A stretch of DNA of 64,000 nucleotides from Phoronis australis (lineage: Eukaryota > Phoronida > Phoronidae), in the NCBI GenBank assembly GCA_002633005.1, contig NMRA01000308.1:62001-126000 (forward strand), read 5' to 3'. A program made the translations under genes and the position numbers. Every line of letters begins with the position of its first letter. Position 1 is the first letter of the stretch. Below the pieces are notes generated by a model that saw nothing but the letters and a program-made list of their open reading frames with translations, had not been told where the DNA came from and ran no database searches. Shown here piece after piece: positions 45,001 through 57,000 of the stretch.

Positions 45001-48000
45001 AATAAGCAGCATTTCGGCAGATGCGCGCGCCCAGCCTAAACTCTGGGGATGCAGGAGTCTTGAATTCTTGGGTTTGCAGACCTGTTGACTAAAAAAAAAA
45101 ACGGTAAACGGGGTACATTCAGCGCCTATGCGTTAATTGTTTATTCACCCCTAAGACCTGCCCTGTTTGCGCACGTGTGCTAGTCAGCAATTCGCACCCG
45201 AACTCAAAAATGGGATCTGATACAATTTTGGGGGGGGGGCATGCCCCCCCCCCTAGAAAAAACAGCCTGGTTGGCCCATTCTCCGGTCGTTACTATGATG
45301 CTTAACAACTGACCGACATGCAACAAAATATGATCTAACTTTTCGAAAACATTTATTAATTTTACACGGACATATTTTGCTTCGTCGCCGCAACGACCCA
45401 ACGCTTCCGAATCTCAACGTCTTTAGAGATTGTGAAGCAGACAGTTGCGTGTCCGTATTTTTTCTAGCCGTTCGCGGAACAACACGGTCTCAGAAACACA
45501 GAACTATGCCGATAAGCTAACAGAGCTATCGTAGCGAGCCTCGTTTTGGAATGCGCCTCCTGTCGGCGTGAATAGGGTCTATTAGTCTAACATTGGACAC
45601 TTGTGACAGACATGTCAAGAGGTATCGATTGACTAGGTTCCTAAATAACTTGATTACAATCCACATTTACAGAACCTGGTTTCTGTAATTGGCAAAAGTT
45701 GCATTTGAAATTGGATTATTGGCAATTCTCAAGAGTGTTCATAATACGTTATTATTCCTATCATACCCATGTATAATCTGCACCCCAGCTTGAAACTTAA
45801 AATCACTGTATTTCACTTTTAAGCACATTCCAAAATTTAACCCATTTTTCATCTAACATAGGTCAATGCCCACAATTTCTTGGTATATTCAAATACAAGA
45901 GCAGGTGAATATTCAATAAAATCTGGATGACGCAAGCAAGAAAGCTCTTAACAGTTTTTATACTAATTTCCCATTTGCTGTGGACAATAATACTGATGGT
46001 GATTATCATTCTCTGGGCCAGGGTACTGTTGAGGGCCCATGACAAATTGTACAGTTGAGTAAACAAGGGATTTTTAGCTGATTTCTCAAAACAAAATCTG
46101 AGGTGGCATTGGTGACTGTATCAAGAAAACACTTTCACGGTGGGCAAGCGTTTCGTTGTCGAATACAGCGCACAATTTGCATAATCTGCACAACATTAAC
46201 GGTATTTTCAACAAAGGATATAGACACAAAAGTTAATCAGTCGCCAGTACATTAACGTTCGTAAAGGCTTGGAGGGCCAATCTTCAATGTTCGAGTTTTC
46301 TAAAGGGAAAATAACTGAAAAGGGGGCAAAATTTTGTTAGTCGTTATGTAACAGCATTCGTAATCTGGAGAAGATACCGTATGTAATTTATTTAATATCA
46401 ATCAAAAAGTAAACTGGTTGAGCAATTCCCACTAAAGGGTCATCAACTGGTCCCCACTATTGTCCACAGGTCAAATATTGCCCAGAGAACCACCAGGTTT
46501 GCACAAAAGCAATTTCATTTAAGCCACAATGGGTCAGATTTTTTGCTCAATTTGGTTCCAACTTTCACCCTTGTTTCTCAGTTGTCATGATTCTATTTAT
46601 CAGAAGTGAATACGGCTCATTTTTGTTAATCATAGAAACATGATAACAAGGCATTCTTTTGTTTAGAATATCAATTAAATCCTCACAAACTAGTGAACAG
46701 TTCATATTGTTTCCACTTCATGAACATTATGTAGTGACGCTTAAAAACAGGTCAAAGGGTCATAGAATTGTCACACTTGTAAGCATTAGAATCAATATTC
46801 ATTTGGAAGAAAATATTGCCAGTCGCATAAAATTTGAAAAGGTGTTGTGAAACTGCTCTTTACTGCACTAGAGGTAAAACATAAATTACACAGTGGAACA
46901 TCTGAAGTATTGGCTGTGACGCTCACATTTTGCAACATGAACAATCAAATATTAATCAAAACGACGAAGGGTTTAAATGGGCTTGACATGTTTCAGCATT
47001 TATTGAAACACCATAACCAGAAGAAAAAATAATGGCCACATGTCACGTGGGTTTAGTTCCATCGTTTTTATTAACATACGCTGCAACTTGATATCATGTA
47101 GAACAATCAAATCCTGATAATTAAGGTAGATGGATATGATTAGTTCCAGTTTCAACCTCTTTCGTAATACAATACAGAAACAATATCCCAACTTCAACCA
47201 GTAAAGTGAAATGGCATTAATGTTGTGAAATCAATGTGAGTGATTTTAAAACAAATCTAATTGTGCGTTAAAATTGAGTTTGTGTCTCATGCAGGAATAT
47301 CATGTACCTGCAGAATCTGCATTGCATTCAGCTTCTGACACAATAACATATAACAGCTGACCAAAACTAGTATCTGTGACCAAAGCAACAAGCTCATTGT
47401 CAAGCAATGGTTGCCGAATAGAAAGCAGACGAAATAACTCCACAAGATGTGCCTCCCAAAAAGTAAATTGAAAAAGGACAGCTTAATTTACTTTTTTGTC
47501 AAGTTCCATCATAATAAATTGAAGTGAATGTCATAACTGAGGATTTTTCAGTTTTCATTATGGCTAGAGAAGGTAATACAAAAAAACCTTCATGACAATT
47601 TTATTTTGAAAACCAATAAACGCTTCCCCGTGTATTGAAACACTGCCATCATTCATCACAGACTACACTAGCAAGAGAAGAGAATATTTAAAAAATAATC
47701 AATAGTTTATACAATTATCAGACCTAATAACAGTTGTCATGACAGACACAGTACTTTGAAGTTGGCAAGTAGGAAAAGAGTGCAAATCCAAGATAGTAAT
47801 GTGCAAAGCCTGAGACAGCACTGGTATTCATGGGCAAAGCCTGAGACAGCACTAGTATTCATGTGCAAAGCCTGAGACAGCACTAGTATTCATGCGCAAA
47901 GTCTGAGACAGCACTGGTATTCATATAGACAACATAATCAGCCTAATAACACAGGAAAGTATGTCAGATCACTGCATCTAAACATCAGTGCTTCCAGTCT

Positions 48001-51000
48001 TTTAAAACAAAAAGCATTGCAGAACAAAACATGCCGATGGCCAAATATAACTATCCCAGCAATGAGGTCTTAATATCCTTTTTTCTGAATGCATACATGT
48101 AACAATTCTTAGCCGCCCCTCAAAGAAACACATTCAGTTAACAAAATGATTATTGAAATTTTCAATGGAATTAGTTCTGCTTTATCACTAACATACATAT
48201 CCAAGCTTATACTTTATTCTACAAGAACTATCAACACAGTAACTTTGAACAACAGAATGAGACAATCTCTGCGTTGACTATCCATTATTATATTGTCCTT
48301 CTTACCAGGTTTCTAGAATCACGATAATGTCTTACCTGAGAGAGATACCGAACGACATGGCAGCGATGACAGTCACACGTGCAATGGCCAACCCGCTGTG
48401 GCATGGCGTAAGTATGGCTAGAACTAAACCCGGCTCATAACAAGGCCATAAACCCCAATTAGGCTAGGAACTGTGACTCAATTTGATTAGAGCCTGAGAG
48501 TGATGAATCACTTCTACAGCCATACTTATTATGATCCACGACAATTAGAATTACTTCCGCCAGGCCAACAACTGAGAGATGTATAATAGAACTCGTTAAG
48601 ACAGCTAGAACCAAGTCTCGTCTGAAATCAGCTAGGCAACCAACGAGTATGGTAACTATTTTTCACGTTGCATGATGTTCATAACATGTAAGTATTGCAG
48701 ATGTTCATTTCTTCGAAAATAAGTTCCAATTATACTTTTGAGTCTACTGTCAGGTTTACACTTATAAAATAACATGATATCAGACTGAAAATGGTTGGCA
48801 GCAAAACGCTTGATCTATCCTGACAGATACTGCACAAAAAGGCCAAGTGTCTCAGTGTCAAGCCCCAGAAGCAGACACAAGAATCGCAAGTAAATTTGGT
48901 GTGACCATTTGTTTCACTAGAAAGGCATGGTAAAGTCTTGGTAACGATCTCGCGATCATGCACTTACACAAGTGTATCGCTGTAATTGAAATACTGTGAC
49001 ATCCACATGAGATGCCCGGCATACCGTAAAATATTCCCAAAACATCAGCTAGAGAAGAATGTCAAAATTGACCTTTTTGAATGTTTCTGTGAATTTCCAC
49101 AAATGCAAATTTTCAAAATTTTGTCTCATGGTAAAAGTAGTGCAAGAGTTGAAAAGGAAAAAGTGCTCAAACTTGGCATGTGACAAAATGGAATAAAAGT
49201 TGTTCAGTTGTCACACCACATTATGACCCCAGTTGAAGATTTTTATCATAAGAAAGTAGACTGTAAATGTCCTGTATATTGAACAGTAAAATCTCAATAA
49301 GTTTGCCTAAAAAAAAATTATGTTAAAACACCAGTGACAGGTTGAAGCAGAAGCGGAAGGAAGTGAAGTATTATGGGTAAATATTTGTACATAGGCAACT
49401 GCAGATGATGACCTGGATTAAATATTTTTTTCGGATAAATTATGTCAAAGGCCAACATTATCAAAAAGGTCAGTTACACGACATAAATGCCGAGAGATCG
49501 TTTGATAAAATTAAGACCTCACTAGGTCTCAAGTCTGTAGATGATTCTCACAATGATTCTCACGTGTCAACCATCTTCAAGAAATGTCAACTCGAGTTTA
49601 AACTGGGTCACAACACGTTTTTTGGAGATGAGCAGATGTTACTTGTCAGCAGGGATGGTCGACAGATGGACAAGGTGCATATGACCAACCACACATAATA
49701 AGAATAACATTCTTAAAAATGGACACTGTGAGAGAGATAGGCAATGCAAACATAGTTTGAATTTGTGGTAAAACTGCCCACCAATGACGCAACCCCCCAG
49801 GGTGTTGACTATCATTTAATAGGTGTAAGCTGTTTATGACTCTTGTGTCATATTTTATTAGTCTTCTCATGTGATACAGGTGTCATACAAATTTACTAGC
49901 TGTAGATCACCTTTGAATCACACATCAGTGCCATATTTACCATGATAGTACTACGGTATGCTCTAACAACATAAAAGTATATTTTGTAACACCAGTTTTT
50001 TATTACGAATGCTCAATTATGTTTCATGGCAAAAAAGTAGCAGCAAAATTTGAAATCCAGCAGTTATTTTGTTTTGTGATGAAATTTTTCATTTTACTCT
50101 CTGCATACAACGGGTGTGTTTTGCTTGCAACAGTTGGACTCACTCAACTTTCTGCATCTGGACTGATATAAGAAATGGTAACCAGGTATATTAAATAATA
50201 AAACATGACAAGCAACACATTTGGTTATAGTGCTGAAACAAGGGTCTTTACTTTTTACGTTCTTGGTGGTGTAAAACCTTATCAAAGAACTTTTGGAAGA
50301 TGAAGATTTTACGGCAATAATAGCTTGTAGTTGTGTTTGTAACGCCACCTGGTATGCAATATTAAAAACACAACCTAACAGAGTGTCTGCTATGGAATGG
50401 TGAATTTTGAGTGCTTTGGTCAATAATACTACTTGAATGTCTAGATATCATCTCCATTGATCCAGCTAGCTATTGTGCTTCTGGATGCCAAGAAATCAAT
50501 AGGCAAATAAAATTGAGCAGACTCTGACTTATCATCAGAGAATTGGACTCTAGTTTATTGATTAAAAAAATAATGTTTGCATATCAAGTCTCAAAGTGCT
50601 ACTGGAACTCTAACATTGATATTGAATGGCTGCCCATCAGCTAGTGAACGATAAATCCCTTTGATATCTTGAGTAAAGGTAAAGCGCAAATTGAAATTAA
50701 ACCAAGAACAAGACTATAATTATATTAAACCTCCAGATACAGAAACAGTTCTTTCACATTGTTTCGCACACAAGACCAAATCACATCAAAAGCGCGTGAG
50801 TCAACGAGAGATACCATACAAACAAAGGGCATTGGGAGAGTGGAAGATTCGTGTTGCGATAACAGCGCTCTTGTCAACGCGTGTCGAGAGCAGTGCCGAA
50901 TTAAGAGTAGGGATCTAAGCTGTAACATGTCTAAGGGATCTAAGCTGTAACATGTCTAAGGGGTCTAAGCTGTAACATGTCTAAGGGATCTAAGCTGTAA

Positions 51001-54000
51001 CATGTCTAAGGGATCTAAGCTGTAACATGTCTAAGGGATCTAAGCTGTAACATGTCTAAGGGATCTAACCTGTAACATGTCTAAGGGATCGTTCACATCT
51101 GATCAATAAAAAAAATTAGCGTAAGTTTGCGTGGCCGTTCCCCAATTCCGTACTCTATATACACGTGTCTTAAAGGATAATTTGGTGGCTGCGGGTGTTG
51201 GCTAGCAAGCAACTTTTTAGCCAATGATGTAACTTCCACCCTCTTACACCAAATTTAAACTCAGTTTAACCAATGCATAAACTTCTTAAACTGAAGCCTA
51301 TGAATTAATTTGAAACATGCTTCTAAGAATTCAAACTTACATATTTAAAAATTGTCAAAATTTTGGATCAGATCAGATTAAGTCTATGGGTAAAAAGTGC
51401 AACAAAATACGAAGTAACAAAATGTAGATATTGAGCCATCCAGAGATTTCATAATACATTGAGAATGAAACTTGTTTTATGATGCATCACGTGACAAACA
51501 ATTTCCTGTGTGACCACTAGTTTCTGCCAGCCACTGGGATTTTACATCAAACCATTGAAGGAGACAAGATATCACAAAAGTACTTGGAATATGTCAATCC
51601 AGCACACAAGTCTTATTCTCAATATCTATTATATAAAATGCATCGTTTGCAAAAACTCCGTCTCCCCCACTCCACTACAGACCTTCATTGAGCCCGTTTC
51701 AGCACTGCCTTGGTCCCATGTATTGCACCAGCCCCCCATTTGGATTCGAGTTCTATTTTTTTTTCTCGGGCTGTTTTTTCGTGGACGCGGAGGGAGGGTG
51801 GCCACTTTTGTACTGGCCTTGGTGACGTCTGTTGGTCGGCTCAATGGCCTGAGTGATATCACCCCGTCGGCTTAATTTCAGTCCCTCCGGCTTCTGTCGC
51901 TTATATAATTCATCGAGCCTGTCGCCGCCAAAATTAATGATGCCTCATTAAAATTTTTTAGTCTTCCTTGAGTAAACTAAACTATTTACCCGGGTGTTGG
52001 AAAATTGGCGTTCTTCAGTTATTCTGCTGCTAAAATTGTGATGCGCTTTTGGGCGCCATTGCGTCACCTATTGGCCAATTTCCATGATCTGCGTACATGT
52101 CGTAAAAATCGGAAGTGGTTTCATTTCGTTGCAAGTTTTTCCTATTTTAATACCAGAGTCTTCATACAGCTAGCTGGCTTTCTACCTCAGTATGTACATT
52201 TATGATGCAACTTTTGTAAATACATCTATATATTTCGTGTGCTATACGATATTTTAAATGCATTCTTAGTTTTCACTTTAAAAGAGTAATATCTGATAAG
52301 CGTACTTTGTGTTACGGCAGGGTCAAATGTTCTCAGTGGAAAGAAATTTGTACTGCCTCGGTAAAGAATACCACAGCTACACAACTTGCCCACTAAAATC
52401 TGACAGTGAAAGAAATTCTGCTTGAAGCTTTGAACAGTCTCTTCAGGAAGTATTCCTGTCTCTTGCGATGAACACTCGGTTCACTCTTATAGGTGAGCTA
52501 TTTCCCTCCCTTGGCATCTCCCACTAGATGCTAGTATACAGGTTATACAACGTACGTGTTTGTACCAGTGGTTATTATATGATTTGCAAAAGTATTTGAA
52601 CTCGGGCCTCGCCCTCGTTTAAATAGTTTTGCATATCACGAATCGAGATATAATAACACACTGGTAGAAACACGTACGTTGTATAACCTATTTATCCTAT
52701 GCACCCCGCTGAGGATTATTTAAAGAAGCGGGTTTGCACAGATTGCTACGCTTGTTTTGGTGTCATTTGTCATCTATTTCAATGATGATAGCAGATCGCG
52801 TGACATGTATATGTGCATGAATGAAGTTTTTTTGCTGCGTGCATGAGATGGCAGTTCAAGTTTTAGAGCAGCTACAGGCTTGGGGTGCATACCTGCTATT
52901 TTCAGTATTTTTGCTAGTGTTTGAGCTGAAATCTGTTTCTAAGTTAAAGTTTTCATACATTTCCGACGTTTTTCTTGACTTTGTTGAGTAATATCTGTGC
53001 AGGAAACCCAGATTTTATGGCTGATGCATGTTCGGGTGCAGTTCTTATCATTTTTAGGTACAAATTATTCAGAAATTTATCATAAAATTGACAAAACTAC
53101 TGTGTTTACAGTAGTTGCAGTTTTGCTTTTGGGCTTGACGTATTTCGATTGTTTTGAGAACCGTTCAGAAATTGAAGACGAAATACACTTATTACTTACC
53201 TGCCCCATACTTAACGACATTAGAAAGAATTTTTTACCAGAAATATCCAGACAGCATACTGACATCGAAAACGTCAAATACTTATTCAAAACAAACTCTG
53301 GAAATCTTTTGAAAAGACTATCCTTATTTATATTAAAGGCTTATGGTATTAGACAGGAAACTCTAACATTGTAACGTGTAAATATGTATACCGTATTCGC
53401 CGTAATAACCGCTCATGCCCCTATAAGCGCCCCCCACGCGTTTTCAGACTTTGCTGAAATAAGCGCCCAGTCCATGAATGCGTACATGCGAACAATGACG
53501 TACCTACAGTCCTAAAACTCGGCTACAGTAACGTCTTCAATTTATCAAAAAAATTTTTGCACGGGTCTTCTAGACCACCAGCGGCACTGCTATGTTTGTA
53601 TTTAGCCGTGACTTTACACTTCAAAGTAACGCAGCGCTTCAAAAAGAACACAACAGCGTTGCTACCCTCTCGCGATGACCGTGTCCCACTGTGGTCTGAC
53701 CTTTCAGTAGAAACATCGACTGTCTCATGAATAAAAATAATTCGGTGTTGAACACACGTGGCCAGGAAGCTCGCGCTACATACATTAACCTGTCATCAAA
53801 GACATTAGTCGGGAACTATCCATTCATGAAATGGGTAGCATAGCATCGATAAGAAATGAATATTGGCACTAATTTCCGACAATTTCTAATACTATAAAAC
53901 ACGTTTGCGTTATTTTTGAGATGGACTGTTTGATTAACCATAATTGGTGTTTTTAAGCCGAACATCCCATAAAATGACAACTGACAGTGAATGTTTGCAC

Positions 54001-57000
54001 ACCCTTACACCGAAAAATAACTGTCAGATAGTTCCGTACGCATCCAGCTACACGGCGACTAATATGGGCCTTACCGAGACAAATGTCGAAAGTTTTTAGC
54101 ACGAGACCGGCAAGTGCTGAATGAAACACGCTCTGGTTTAGACCTACTACTTGTGCAAATTTCTTTAGACACATCTAGCTAGTTAGATTGCATGGCTCTG
54201 GCCAAAAGACGGTCTCTGCTTCGGCAAATGAACTCTAGTGACACGCACGCGCTTGCTTACTCGCAGACGAACTTCAAAACAAACATCACGTGACAACAAC
54301 ATGTGTGTTCGTCCAAACATTTTTCTCGCCGTGTTGCCGATCATACATGTAGATGGCACGATCTTGCACAGATTTGTACTTAAACCTGCCGTTAATCCAG
54401 ACTCCATGGAAAGTAAAAAAATCTTAGAGATGCTACTTATAAAACTTAATGAGGATTTCAGGTAATTTGCTTGAGTCGAAACCATTTTTATTTAAGCATT
54501 GAAGTCGCTATATCGAAGACGGTGACTTCGAGGCAGTCAGTCGGCGAGTTTTTGCCCTGGGATTTCAGCACAATTTTCTATAAAATGATCGTAATTTAGC
54601 AGCAAAGTTTGATAGCAATGCACCACAGTTTTGTTGAAAGTCTTTCATAGATTACATATACGTCCCCTAGTGTAAATTTGATGAATCTTAGCTTCCGATT
54701 TCACCCGTTTCGGAGACCAGGTTTCAACTGCCTTGGGTTATAATAAGCGCCCCCCCCCCCTGAAACCGAACTTTTCTAAGCGCCCTGGGCGGTTGTTACG
54801 GCGAATACAGTATATGTATTGAATACCCGGACATGAAATTGCCACCTATACCAAATGTTGCAATGTAATATGTACAAATGAGCTCAGCTCCAAGTGCAAT
54901 AAACAACCTCTCTCTCTCTCCCTCTCCCTCTCCCTCTCTCTCTCTTTTGAGAACAAATTTAAAACTGACTCATATTTGAGCGTAGAGAACCTCATCTGGT
55001 GAAGTGCAATAGGTAACCACAAGGAGTCATGCATTGGTAATGTTTATTGCAATCTTAAACGCAAATATATTGTGGCAATTTCGAGACTTTTTGTGATTTA
55101 AGTGTCCTGTTTAGGTGCAAAATTTCAAGGTATATTAATAAAAATTGTCAACAATATTTTTATTTTACTTCTTGTTCAGTTTTGAAAATGCAAATCATAG
55201 TATTGGCATGTGAAAATATTGCGTAGAGCTGAAACTAAAGTGAAGAGAAGAATAAAAAGTTCGCAAACCAAAATTTTGAATCTAGTACCCGTTTAATTGC
55301 AATAGCTGGCTAAGGGCATAGAATACAGGGTTAAGGAGCATCGACCTCGGGAAACATCGTAACAGGAAAATATCAGTTCTATGTTATATATGTTCCTGGG
55401 AATATCGAAAAGCATCGGGTCTTTCATAGCTGCCGGGAATCTATGAGTTCATTTTCAAATAAACCACTGGCACCCAGATGCTTAACAGAACCAAGCCAGT
55501 ATACTATTTCATTTAGGACTGTCGCTGTTTTCTTTTGATGTGCAGCTTTGAAGTGGTGCGCACGTGTGAGTTCACGCACTTGAATCGCTGGAGTAGGCTT
55601 ACACTTTACGTTAGCAACAACGTGTGAAAGACAAATCATATTTCGCGCACGTAGCCCCAGAAACAAGTAAAGGAGTTTGAGAATTTCTTGGCAACTGGAA
55701 GTAAAGACATGGCTGTCGTTTGGCGATTAATAGGGTTGTCATTTTCACTTAAGCTGTCCTATGCGATAAAAATGAGACGTACATCTCTAAGTCACGATTG
55801 TCTGCAGGGACTGCTAGCGCGCTAACAACGGGACCAACCAGTGCCGCAGTGCGATATCAGGGATATTGTCGTGGATATTTGGTACACGTAATAAGGACAT
55901 CTTACGCGAAAAATAAACATATTTGTCCATCACAAACTTTGGTAAGTTTATCGCATGAGAATTAGTAAAAACACCGCTGTTTTGTGATGTTTTATCATGT
56001 GTTATGCAGTGACCTGAAACTTTCTTCGTCGATTTCAGAAATTTGCAAAAGTGGCCAAAAATGTTGGCCAATGAAACTCGTCAAAGATTGAGTTTGCATA
56101 TCCAATGTTCACGCGACTTGATTACAAGTCATCGAGAGGGCTGTTCTCGGTTAGTGTTCTTTTGAACTAGGATTTGGCAACAACCAAATAACAGTCGGAT
56201 TAACAAGAGTTGCTTTATATTTGCCAGTATCTCCCGAGAAGTGTAAAAACTCAGCTCGCTTTCATTGGAAATTCCGGGTCGCATTTTGTGACTTGATATG
56301 AGCTGACAAAAATCTCAGCTCGCATTTTCGAATTTCAGGTTGCAAATACAACCTGCAGCTCGTTATGTCGAGCCCTGATTTCAATTGACGGTTTTGACAA
56401 TTTAAAAATCTTTTTCGTTAACACTTGGGCAGATTTAGAAAAAATTGAAAACAAAAATTTTCATAACTTATGGCCGAGGGAAAAAGTTGTCTTACATGTT
56501 TCTTATGATCCATTATCAGGTATCTGTAAATACCTGGACTTTATTAAAAAGAAATTTTGATTGTTTCTAATGTTTGAGAGAAAATAAAACTTGTTTTTAC
56601 AAATCATTATTTTGTATGATGTACGCAAAGTTTTGATTACTTCATTAATGAGGTTAATTATCGGGATAAGTTTGGCACTTGTTACACGTAAGACTAAAGT
56701 ACATGTATTTCAACTTCATGATAGTGTCATTGTTTATGTGATGCATTCAACAAAACTCATTAAAATATGATAAAAACATCATCATTAACAGCTGCTCACC
56801 TATTGGAGTTTACATCAAAAGAGTCACAGACACAAAACAGTTCGCCAACAAAACATTTTTCCTAGAAAAACAACTTTATCAAGAACTTCCACTATGTTTA
56901 ACAAGCACACCCATTTTATTTCATATGCAGAGAATTTTGCTCTCGGATATACACCGTATTACATGAATGTAGCAACAAGTTTTCTATTCAAAACATTGCT

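Noticed and set aside
50911-51085. Seven regular 25-bp repeats, CRISPR-like in look
   Set aside because: Units touch each other without spacers and the DNA is animal; it is a minisatellite.
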